Of a stretch of 23,098 nucleotides of DNA, positions 8,248 through 15,666 are shown piece by piece. The first letter of the stretch is position 1. Each line of letters starts with the position of its first letter. Under the pieces are notes generated by a model. It ran no database searches. It was not told the DNA's origin and saw only the letters and a program-made list of their open reading frames with translations. A program made the translations under genes and the position numbers. This stretch comes from Bacteroidota bacterium (GTDB lineage Bacteria; Bacteroidota; Bacteroidia; Chitinophagales; Chitinophagaceae). The stretch is taken from the NCBI GenBank assembly GCA_028876035.1, contig JAGWTK010000013.1, positions 1-23,098 of the forward strand, in the 5' to 3' direction.

Positions 8248-9633
8248 ATGGGAACTTCAACAACTACACATGCCAGCTTATCAGAACAGTTCAATGCCGA
8301 TGAAGCAAGGGTGAACTGGCACGATGAAACGCTCTGGTGGGTGCGGCAAAAACGCGATAAAGCAGCCTGGACCCTTCCTGAATGGGAAGAACTTCGTGAA
8401 ACTGCGTCGCGCATCAAGCACAATACATTATCTAACCTGCATCAATACCTGCTCAGCTTTGAAGAAAAAGCGCTGGCCAATGGCTGTACCGTCCATTGGG
8501 CCGCGAATGCAGCTGAACACAATGAAATCGTCTTGAATATTCTTCGTGATCAAAAGATTGATCAGCTTGTGAAAAGTAAATCGATGCTCACCGAAGAATG
8601 TCACCTCAACGAATACCTGGCTGCGAATGGGATCGATGTAACCGATACAGACCTGGGCGAAAGGATTGTGCAACTCGCCAAAGAAGCGCCCAGTCATATC
8701 GTGCTGCCCTGTATCCATAAGAAGAAGGAAGAAATTGGCGAGCTCTTTCACGAACACCTGGGAACACCGGCAGGCAACGCGGATCCTTTATTCCTTACCC
8801 GCGCAGCACGCGCGCACCTGCGGGAAAAATTCCTGACACGACGTGTAGCGATCACCGGTGTCAACTTCGCCGTGGCAGAAACCGGTGAGTTTGTGGTATG
8901 CACCAATGAGGGCAATGCCGATATGGGCGCTCACCTCGCAGACGTTCACATCGCGTGCATGGGCATTGAGAAACTGATTCCGGAAAGAAAACATCTGGGT
9001 GTATTCCTCCGGCTACTCGCACGAAGCGCCACCGGCCAGCCCATTACTACCTATTCGAGTCATTTTGTAAAGCCCAGGCCGGGCCAACAACTGCATATTA
9101 TTCTTGTCGATAATGGACGGAGTACACAACTGGGCAGAGAAGATTTCAGGAATTCTCTCAAATGCATTCGCTGTGGCGCCTGTATGAATACTTGTCCGGT
9201 TTACCGACGCAGTGGTGGGCATAGTTACCATACCGCCATCGCCGGTCCGATCGGATCGATACTAGCCCCCAACCTGGATATGAAGAAATATGCCGACCTC
9301 CCATTTGCGTCCACGCTTTGTGGGTCCTGCAGCAATGTTTGTCCGGTGAAGATCGATATCCATAATCAACTCTACCAATGGCGACAGGAAATCACGCGGG
9401 CTGGCTATGCACCAGCGGGTAAAGCAGCTGCGATGAAGGCCATGGCAATGGGATTATCGAAGCCAGGCTGGTACAGGTTGGGCGGAAAGATCGCCAGGCG
9501 CATGATGCGTGCAATTCCTTTCCTGTTCAACAACCGGTTAAACGCCTGGTACAAGCAACGCGAAATGCCGGCGCCGCCAAAAGAAACATTTGCTGACTGG
9601 TACCGGAAAAATAAAAATCAATCCAATCAATAA
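8248..9633 (+). CDS. lutB: L-lactate utilisation iron-sulfur oxidoreductase LutB (YkgF/LldF type)
   Basis: This 461-residue cytoplasmic iron-sulfur protein is close to the usual LutB length. The N-terminal two thirds form the LUD domain (HDETLWWVRQKRDKAA at the start, AITGVNFAVAETGEFV near 200). Two 4Fe-4S clusters follow: Cys306, Cys309, Cys312 and Cys316 (CIRCGACMNTCP), and Cys358, Cys361 and Cys365 (CGSCSNVCPV). It relays electrons from L-lactate oxidation together with LutA and LutC. In this operon the lactate would come from the lactaldehyde made by the fused aldolase-dehydrogenase. Only six bases separate it from lutC. The start ATG follows an AATAGCAA leader with no clear ribosome-binding site. 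Confidence 0.94.
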   Translation: MGTSTTTHASLSEQFNADEARVNWHDETLWWVRQKRDKAAWTLPEWEELRETASRIKHNTLSNLHQYLLSFEEKALANGCTVHWAANAAEHNEIVLNILRDQKIDQLVKSKSMLTEECHLNEYLAANGIDVTDTDLGERIVQLAKEAPSHIVLPCIHKKKEEIGELFHEHLGTPAGNADPLFLTRAARAHLREKFLTRRVAITGVNFAVAETGEFVVCTNEGNADMGAHLADVHIACMGIEKLIPERKHLGVFLRLLARSATGQPITTYSSHFVKPRPGQQLHIILVDNGRSTQLGREDFRNSLKCIRCGACMNTCPVYRRSGGHSYHTAIAGPIGSILAPNLDMKKYADLPFASTLCGSCSNVCPVKIDIHNQLYQWRQEITRAGYAPAGKAAAMKAMAMGLSKPGWYRLGGKIARRMMRAIPFLFNNRLNAWYKQREMPAPPKETFADWYRKNKNQSNQ

Positions 9634-9639
9634 ATACAA

Positions 9640-10230
9640 TTGAACAGCAGGGACCAAATACTCGCCGCCGTTAAGAAGAACCAGCCAGCGCTGCAACCCT
9701 TGCCCGCATTGGCGGATCTGCAAGCCATTCGTTTTACTCACCCGGTGGAGAAATTTACGGAAGTGCTGACCAGCATCGGTGCCGATGTACGAACAGGATA
9801 TGATCTGAACGCGATCGCCACATTCATCGATGGAAATTTTACGGAAGGACGACGATTTCTCGGTAATATCCCGGGATTGCCGGGCGTCGGCAGCTTGGAT
9901 TCTACCGTAGATACACATACGCTGGAAGACCTGGAAGTATTTGTGTTAAAAGCCGGGTTCGGCGTTGCAGAAAACGGTGCAGTATGGGTAACCGATGCCC
10001 AGGTACAGGAAAGGGTGTTGCCGTTTATTTGTCAGCACCTGGTGGTCATCCTGGATCCGGCCACTATTGTCAATAATATGCACGAGGCGTATGAACGTAT
10101 CGGCAACCAAGATTATCATTTCGGATTGTTTATTGCCGGACCTTCCAAAACAGCCGATATTGAACAATCCCTGGTACTGGGTGCACACGGCCCTAAAACC
10201 ATGACCTTGTTCCTGAACGGAGGCATCTAA
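9640..10230 (+). CDS. lutC: L-lactate utilisation protein LutC (YkgG/LldG type)
   Basis: This 196-residue LUD-domain protein is the third member of the LutABC lactate oxidation set. Family features include FLGNIPGLPGVG, the FGVAENGAVWVTDA strand and the C-terminal FIAGPSKTADIEQSLVLGAH signature followed by GPKTM. The start is a TTG at 9640; no ATG or GTG gives a full-length domain, and the spacing after lutB (six bases) supports it. It is the last gene of the plus-strand rhamnose operon and ends nine bases before the convergent glycosyltransferase gene. I see no strong terminator hairpin between them. Confidence 0.92.
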   Translation: MNSRDQILAAVKKNQPALQPLPALADLQAIRFTHPVEKFTEVLTSIGADVRTGYDLNAIATFIDGNFTEGRRFLGNIPGLPGVGSLDSTVDTHTLEDLEVFVLKAGFGVAENGAVWVTDAQVQERVLPFICQHLVVILDPATIVNNMHEAYERIGNQDYHFGLFIAGPSKTADIEQSLVLGAHGPKTMTLFLNGGI

Positions 10231-10239
10231 CGGCGTCGG

Positions 10240-11010
10240 CTACCCGAACAAATAATCAAAATTAAATTTGAGGTGGCGGTAAAGGTGGCGGAGGTTGGTC
10301 ATAAAGAATCCACCGCTTTCGCGCCAGAAATTCCGGCGTACCGTACTGGGCTCTGCGGAAGAATTCTTTTGTACGAAAAGATCATCTTTATGTTCGTAGA
10401 TAACAGCCTTCCCTTTATTCTTAAGAAACGACATCATCATAAGGTATTCTGTCTTCTCCACTTTTTTGCCTTCCACGTAGCGGCCAAATTTTGAAAAGAA
10501 ACTGGTTCGGCGCAGGTGGGGATGATCGCTGTACATATAAAATTTCATATAGCCGGGCTTCCACAACCCAAATTGCATTTCTGAAAACCCATTGCCCAGG
10601 GGCTTGAGATAGGGGTAGTAGGTATATGCATAAAAACGGACGATGTCCACATCTTCCCTGCTTTTCAATATTTGCAATCCATCCGGAAAATGTTCGGCAA
10701 AGGCCTGCTGGGGATCAAAATCCTCCTGGACATACAAGGTATAAGCTGTCTTCACCGCATCCTGTCCTTTATTGATATTGTTGCCCAGCCCCTTGTTCTG
10801 CGGTGTTGTCACCAGGGTAAATCCCATAGGTTGTTCGAGTGAACGCAGGTAGTCGAGATGTTCCGGTTTGCTGCCATCGTCGGACACTACAATTCCTCCA
10901 AAACTGATGTGCAGGTTGCGGAAACTCTGCAGCAAACGCTCCAGCGATCGACTTCTGTTGTAATGTGTTACCAGCAGGGTTACGTCTTCAAAATGTAGGG
11001 GAGATGCCAT
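10240..11010 (-). CDS. Family 2 glycosyltransferase
   Basis: This 256-residue enzyme has a GT-A fold of family 2. The N-terminal core has the strand VTLLVTHYNRSRSLERLLQS, then IVVSDDGSKPEHL, where the acidic pair contacts the nucleotide sugar, and a later YVQEDFDPQQAF that fits the DXD-like metal site. The GLGNNINKG segment is typical of the fold. It has no transmembrane segment and no signal peptide, so it should act at the cytoplasmic face, adding a sugar to a cell-surface glycan or lipid carrier. The donor and acceptor cannot be read from the sequence. It is divergent from a Wzx-like flippase, which supports a surface polysaccharide role, and convergent with lutC. Confidence 0.85.
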   Translation of the reverse strand: MASPLHFEDVTLLVTHYNRSRSLERLLQSFRNLHISFGGIVVSDDGSKPEHLDYLRSLEQPMGFTLVTTPQNKGLGNNINKGQDAVKTAYTLYVQEDFDPQQAFAEHFPDGLQILKSREDVDIVRFYAYTYYPYLKPLGNGFSEMQFGLWKPGYMKFYMYSDHPHLRRTSFFSKFGRYVEGKKVEKTEYLMMMSFLKNKGKAVIYEHKDDLFVQKNSSAEPSTVRRNFWRESGGFFMTNLRHLYRHLKFNFDYLFG

Positions 11011-11070
11011 GGCTGCAGACGGTCTTTTTGGGTTATTTTAAATATGCTGTCAATATTGTATTATTGTGCG

Positions 11071-11090
11071 CGTTTTGCAACTACAAAACG
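11071..11090. promoter_or_regulatory. Inverted repeat CGTTTTG-N6-CAAAACG between divergent surface-glycan genes
   Basis: CGTTTTG (11071-11077) and CAAAACG (11084-11090) are perfect 7-base inverted arms around six bases, in the 229-base gap between the glycosyltransferase (minus) and flippase (plus). It may be an operator serving both promoters or a small hairpin in the leader of one of them. There is no T-run, so it is not a good terminator. The rest of the gap is AT-rich and shows nothing else I can name. Confidence 0.3.
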
Positions 11091-11239
11091 TACGCTTTAC
11101 CCGCTTTATTTTGTTCAAAACCAATGCGGTCTATTGTCTGCCTCAATGCTGCCGGGCGCCGACCATAGTCAAAAGCGCTGCAAAATAGAAAATAATTGTT
11201 TCAATTCATAAAATGGCGCCCTGGCCCTGAGCTCCCTCT

Positions 11240-12592
11240 ATGGCTTTACCAAGCTTTATTAAGAAACTGAATAACCGGCATTTTTTTTCGCTGGCTGGCA
11301 ATGTGATCATGTCGGGTTTCTCAATCGTTATCATGGCCGTGCTGTACCGGTTTCTGCCAACGGAAAGCGCTGTCGGTAACTGGGTATTTTTTCAAACCAT
11401 TTTTGCGTTGGTAGACATGTTCCGCACCGGCTTTCTTACAACCGCGACCATTAAGTTTTATGCGGGGGCCGATAAAGATCGTTCTGCTGAAGTGATCGGT
11501 TCCGCATGGGCGCTGGCGACCGCCATTACATTCGGATTGATGGTATTGAATGTGCCGGCCTTATTGCTGCTGAAAGTAGTAAAAGTAGACGGCCTTGCTT
11601 TTTTTCTGAAATGGTTCGGATTGAGCTACCTGTTTTCATTACCAACTTTTATAGCGAACTGCGTCTTGCAGGCAGAGAATCGGTTCGACCGGCTCCTGTA
11701 CATGCGCATGGTAAACCAGTTTTCTTTTTTGATTTTTATCCTTGTCCTCATATTCTCGCAACACCTCACCCTGGAAACACTCGTGTACGCCTACCTGCTG
11801 TCGTTGCTTATCACCAGCCTGTTCGTACTCGTTCGGGGATGGACCAATCTCTGGTCATGGAAATACAAAAGCAAAAAGGCGGTTCTTGATCTCTACCATT
11901 TTGGCAAATTCAGTGTGCTGGGAAATATCAGCTCCTACCTGCTCCGCGGCTCCGATATTTTTATCATTGGCTCCATGCTCGGACCGGAACAAGTGGCCCG
12001 GTATAATGTGGGACTAAAACTTCTTGAAGTTATTGAAATCCCCCTCCGCAGCTTTATTGCTACGGCGATGCCAGCCATGGCCAGTGCGTACAACCGGGCG
12101 CTGAAATCGGATGTCATCTACCTGATGAAGAAATACGCCGGACTATTAACCTTCATGCTGATACCGGTTTGTATTGGTTCGGTGCTTTTTGCAGAACTTG
12201 CGGTATACATTGTTGGTGGTAAAAAATACCTGGGTACGGAAGCGGCCAACGTACTGCGGCTGTTCATGACTTTTTCATTGCTGTTCCCGGCCGATCGTTT
12301 CATTGCACTCGGACTGGACGTTATCCACAAACCCAATATTAATTTCCTCAAAATTGTAGTGATGCTGGTTGTCAATGTGACCACCGACTTCGCCGGTATC
12401 GCAATCACCGGGAATATTTACGGCGTTGCCATTGCTACGATATTCCCCACCATCGTAGGTATCTGGATCGGGTATGTTGCCCTGCGTAAGTATGAACCCT
12501 TTACGCTGCTCCAAATCCCCGCGGTCGGCTATAAAGAACTCAAACTGCTGCTGCGCGAGAAACTGCACCTGAAACGCGACTTTCTGCCCTGA
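11240..12592 (+). CDS. Wzx-like oligosaccharide flippase
   Basis: This 450-residue polytopic inner-membrane protein has about 12-14 hydrophobic segments and short loops, as in the polysaccharide biosynthesis/MATE-like flippases. The N-terminus (FFSLAGNVIMSGFSIVIMAV) and the segment GNISSYLLRGSDIFIIGSML are family-like, the latter with the charged Arg found in a central helix of many Wzx proteins. Such proteins move lipid-linked oligosaccharides from the inner to the outer leaflet. The divergent family 2 glycosyltransferase is a likely partner, although other assembly genes (Wzy, initiating transferase) are not in the window. The substrate is unknown. A 189-base gap separates it from the GH105 gene; that gap holds no ORF or structure I can support. 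Confidence 0.85.
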   Translation: MALPSFIKKLNNRHFFSLAGNVIMSGFSIVIMAVLYRFLPTESAVGNWVFFQTIFALVDMFRTGFLTTATIKFYAGADKDRSAEVIGSAWALATAITFGLMVLNVPALLLLKVVKVDGLAFFLKWFGLSYLFSLPTFIANCVLQAENRFDRLLYMRMVNQFSFLIFILVLIFSQHLTLETLVYAYLLSLLITSLFVLVRGWTNLWSWKYKSKKAVLDLYHFGKFSVLGNISSYLLRGSDIFIIGSMLGPEQVARYNVGLKLLEVIEIPLRSFIATAMPAMASAYNRALKSDVIYLMKKYAGLLTFMLIPVCIGSVLFAELAVYIVGGKKYLGTEAANVLRLFMTFSLLFPADRFIALGLDVIHKPNINFLKIVVMLVVNVTTDFAGIAITGNIYGVAIATIFPTIVGIWIGYVALRKYEPFTLLQIPAVGYKELKLLLREKLHLKRDFLP

Positions 12593-12781
12593 TATAACGT
12601 TTATCAACAACCGTAAAATAACAGCGCTGGCTTACCGTCGGGGCCGTCCTGCACCATCCTGCCATTTGATGAATCTCTAAGCCTTTTTCGTAGCTTGTCC
12701 GTTCAAAGCAGGTATCCTGTTTCCATGCTTTCCGCGCACAGCGATTGATGACATTTAATAATGATTGCCTAAAACCGAACA

Positions 12782-14134
12782 ATGAAACGTCCATTACTGC
12801 TTCCCGTCCTTTGCTTGCTGGCAGCCTCGCTGTTCAACAACAATGGCTTTGCACAAGCTCCGGCCAACGATGTAAATACGCCCCTGCACCTGATGAAGCC
12901 GGATTATCCCGTGGCCTACGGTGTGCCGGTGAAAGACAGTATTTATGCCATTGTAAACCGGGTTTACAATTACCTCGATGCGGTAACGCCTGCTGCGCTG
13001 ATCGATAAAAAAACACAGTTACCGGTAACCGATTTTACCAGGCAGGATACCAATACCATTTTCAAACCCGGTGATTTCCGCCTGATGAGTTACGAGTGGG
13101 GGGTGACCTATAGCGGTATGTTGCGCCTCGCACTCGCTACCGGTGAAAAAAAGTTTGCTGACTATACATTCAATCGCCTCCGCTTTATTGCAGCACTTGC
13201 TCCCTTCTGGCAAAAATCCGGTGCGCCATCTGCAGGAGGTCCCATCCATGGCTTCCTCCACCCGCATGCGCTGGATGATGGTGGTGCTATCAGTGCTGCC
13301 ATGTTAAAAGCCATCCAGGCTGATGCCACTATGCGTTCGCTTACACCACTCGCCGAACATTTTTTGGCGTATATCAGTAACGGGGAATTTCGGCTGTCTG
13401 ATGGTACACTCGCGCGCAATCGTCCCATGCCCAATAGCCTTTGGTTGGATGACCTCTACATGGGGGTTCCGGCACTCGCACAGATGGGAAAGTTCACCGG
13501 TGACAAAAGGTATTTTGATGAAGCAGTGAAGCAGGTGGAGGCATTTTCAAAACGCATGTTTAACAAGGAAAAGGGCTTATACATGCATGGCTGGATCCAG
13601 GGGATGGAAGAACACCCGCAGTTTCATTGGGGACGTGCCAATGGCTGGGCCCTGCTCACTATGTGCGAATTGCTGGACGTACTGCCAGCCGGCCATCCTG
13701 GCCGCGCAGCCATCTTAAGTCAGTTCAAAGCGCATGTACAGGGGTTGCAGCGACTGCAGGCCAGCGACGGTTACTGGCACCAGCTGCTGGACCGCAACGA
13801 TTCGTATACCGAAACATCGGCGACTGCTATCTATACCTATTGTATCGCTCATGCGATCAACCAGGGGTGGTTGGATCCGGCAGCGTATGGACCTGCTGCC
13901 GCACTGGGATGGGCCGCCGTTGCAAAACGTGTCAATAACAAAGGCCAGGTAGAGGGTGTATGTGTTGGCACGGGTATGGGATTTGATCCGGCGTTTTATT
14001 GCTATCGTCCTGTGAATGTATACGCGGCACATGGCTACGGCCCCGTATTGCTAGCCGGCGCAGAAATGATGCTATTGTCCAATAAATATGTTTTCAGGAT
14101 CAATGACAGCGCACTGCAGCTGTATCTGAAGTAG
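12782..14134 (+). CDS. Secreted GH105 unsaturated rhamnogalacturonyl hydrolase (YteR-like)
   Basis: This 450-residue glycoside hydrolase has a signal peptide (residues 1 to about 25, ending GFAQA). GH105 landmarks are the alpha/alpha-barrel motifs YEWGVTYSGMLRL, HALDDGGAISAAM, LWLDDLYMGVPAL with Asp223/Asp224, HWGRANGWALL at 282-292, the WHQLLDRNDSYTETSATA segment and GVCVGTGMG near the end. Such enzymes remove the terminal unsaturated galacturonic acid from rhamnogalacturonan-I oligomers produced by lyases, leaving a rhamnose end. That links it by function to the rhamnose operon upstream, although the flippase gene lies between them. Cell location is predicted periplasmic or extracellular. 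Which linkage it prefers cannot be told from the sequence. A gap of 19 bases leads to the GreA-like gene. Confidence 0.9.
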   Translation: MKRPLLLPVLCLLAASLFNNNGFAQAPANDVNTPLHLMKPDYPVAYGVPVKDSIYAIVNRVYNYLDAVTPAALIDKKTQLPVTDFTRQDTNTIFKPGDFRLMSYEWGVTYSGMLRLALATGEKKFADYTFNRLRFIAALAPFWQKSGAPSAGGPIHGFLHPHALDDGGAISAAMLKAIQADATMRSLTPLAEHFLAYISNGEFRLSDGTLARNRPMPNSLWLDDLYMGVPALAQMGKFTGDKRYFDEAVKQVEAFSKRMFNKEKGLYMHGWIQGMEEHPQFHWGRANGWALLTMCELLDVLPAGHPGRAAILSQFKAHVQGLQRLQASDGYWHQLLDRNDSYTETSATAIYTYCIAHAINQGWLDPAAYGPAAALGWAAVAKRVNNKGQVEGVCVGTGMGFDPAFYCYRPVNVYAAHGYGPVLLAGAEMMLLSNKYVFRINDSALQLYLK

Positions 14135-14153
14135 TGGTTTAGTAATTTGCAGT

Positions 14154-14621
14154 ATGACCGATTCAGAAAAGCTGGCATGGAAGCAAAAGCTCAAAGCACT
14201 GCTGTTGCAATTGGTGGAACAGCGACTGCAGGAAGCGATCGCTGCTGCTAACGAAGCACAGGAGGCCGCGAACAGCGAAGAGAAAAGTTCGGCCGGCGAC
14301 AAATACGAAACCGGGCGCGCCATGGGTCACTTGCAAAAAGACATGCATGCTGCAAGGATGGCTTCCGTGAAAAATGAACTAGCGCAAATCAACGCAGTGG
14401 ATTGTACGCGCATACTGACGCACATTGCTCCCGGTGCTTTCATCGACACAGGCAAGGTTTGCATTTTTATTGCTGGTGCTGCAGCGAAACAAATGGTGGA
14501 TCAGCGTGCTGTGCTCTTCATCTCTCCCCAGTCGCCCCTTGCAAAAACACTGTTTGGGAAACGGGAAGGTGATTCTTTTAAAATGGGGAACGACAATTAC
14601 CTGGTAGAGATGCTTTGCTGA
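14154..14621 (+). CDS. GreA/GreB-like C-terminal domain protein, small
   Basis: This is a 155-residue soluble protein. Residues 1-45 are charged and helical, likely coiled coil (KLKALLLQLVEQRLQEAIAA), followed by SAGDKYETGRAMGHLQ at 46-61. The C-terminal half resembles the FKBP-like domain of transcript cleavage factors GreA/GreB, including the end SPLAKTLFGKREGDSFKM, like the SPxGxALxGKxxGD signature. The acidic tip DLxEN of true GreA is replaced by a serine- and lysine-containing loop, so cleavage activity should not be assumed. Close relatives in Bacteroidota are often labelled 3-oxoacyl-ACP synthase in databases, which this sequence does not support: no ketosynthase fold or Cys-His-His set is present. 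Its role is unknown. It may be co-transcribed with GH105. Confidence 0.72.
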   Translation: MTDSEKLAWKQKLKALLLQLVEQRLQEAIAAANEAQEAANSEEKSSAGDKYETGRAMGHLQKDMHAARMASVKNELAQINAVDCTRILTHIAPGAFIDTGKVCIFIAGAAAKQMVDQRAVLFISPQSPLAKTLFGKREGDSFKMGNDNYLVEMLC

Positions 14622-14635
14622 GTGCTGCTATCGCT

Positions 14636-15661
14636 TCATTTCAACAACGCTTTTTTCACCGCAGGTGCCACAACCGTACCCAGGAGTTCAATGGATCGCA
14701 ATACTTGTTTATGTGGCGTGGCACCCAAACTCATTTGGCAGAGAAAGCGATTGTTGCCAAACAGCGAATGTTCATAAAGAATTTTATCAATCACCTGCTG
14801 AGGGCTGCCCACTAACAAGGAACCACCAGGCGCGCGCATGTAATCGAACTGCTCCCGCGTCATGGGCGACCAGCCCCGCTCCCGCCCAATCCGGCTCATT
14901 ACATCGGCGTAGCCAGGATAAAATGCCTCCACGGCGGCTTGCTCCGTATCGGCAATAAATACATGTGAATTGATGCCGATCGATGGTTGCGCAAAGCCGG
15001 TTTTTGCGGCGGTTTCGCGGTATAAATTAATGAGGGGTACAAATTGTTTGGGATTGCCGCCAATGATGGCCAGGGCAACGGGTAGTTGCAGGCTCGCGGC
15101 ACGAATGACAGACGCAGGCGTACCACCCACTGCAATCCATACAGGCAGGGGGGCTAACGGCCTTGGATAAACGCCGCGTTGTGCGATCGACGGACGATGA
15201 TGCCCCTTCCAGTTCACCTTCTCTTCTTTATTCAATTGCAGCAGGAGGTGCAGTTTTTCTTCGAAAAGGGTATCGTAATCCCCGAGATCGTACCCAAACA
15301 AGGGAAACGATTCAATAAACGATCCACGGCCAGCCATGATTTCTGCCCGGCCATGACTCAATAAATCCAGCGTCGCAAAGTCCTGGAACACCCGTACCGG
15401 GTCATCCGAACTAAGAACGGTCACAGCACTCGTTAATTTTATTTGTTTTGTTTTCACCGCCGCCGCTGCCAGCACCACTGCCGGTGAGGACACCAGGTAA
15501 TCCGGGCGATGGTGTTCGCCGAGGCCAAACACATCCAGGCCCACTTCATCCGCCAGCACGATCTCTTCGATCAACTGTTGCATTCGCGTTTGCGCACTCA
15601 CCTGCTTGCCAGTTACTGTATCTTTCGCCCAGTCGCCGAAAGTATAAATGCCGATCTCCAT
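14636..15661 (-). CDS. LLM-class (luciferase-like) flavin-dependent oxidoreductase
   Basis: This 341-residue TIM-barrel flavoenzyme belongs to the bacterial luciferase-like monooxygenase superfamily. Landmarks are the N-terminal strand MEIGIYTFGDWAKD, the GLGEHHRPDY motif (positions about 47-56), the TLDLLSHGRAEIMAGRGSF phosphate/FMN segment and GGTPASVIRAA. Family members use FMN, often with F420 or NADH-reduced flavin, on varied substrates. The substrate here is not readable. It is the last gene of the minus-strand run after mgtE and the S9 peptidase, with five bases to the peptidase stop, so it is probably expressed with them. It is convergent with the GreA-like gene, 14 bases apart, without an obvious terminator hairpin. 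Confidence 0.88.
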   Translation of the reverse strand: MEIGIYTFGDWAKDTVTGKQVSAQTRMQQLIEEIVLADEVGLDVFGLGEHHRPDYLVSSPAVVLAAAAVKTKQIKLTSAVTVLSSDDPVRVFQDFATLDLLSHGRAEIMAGRGSFIESFPLFGYDLGDYDTLFEEKLHLLLQLNKEEKVNWKGHHRPSIAQRGVYPRPLAPLPVWIAVGGTPASVIRAASLQLPVALAIIGGNPKQFVPLINLYRETAAKTGFAQPSIGINSHVFIADTEQAAVEAFYPGYADVMSRIGRERGWSPMTREQFDYMRAPGGSLLVGSPQQVIDKILYEHSLFGNNRFLCQMSLGATPHKQVLRSIELLGTVVAPAVKKALLK

Positions 15662-15666
15662 TCAAT

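Noticed and set aside
11174..12628. Single AGCGCT hexamers in the gaps before the flippase (11174-11179) and GH105 (12623-12628), as possible extra regulator sites
   Set aside because: The hexamer also occurs many times inside genes here, so isolated copies are not evidence of a regulon; only the paired inverted copy near rhaT was kept.
12593..12781. Possible promoter or small gene between flippase and GH105
   Set aside because: I found no convincing -33/-7 pair, no hairpin and no plausible ORF in this gap.
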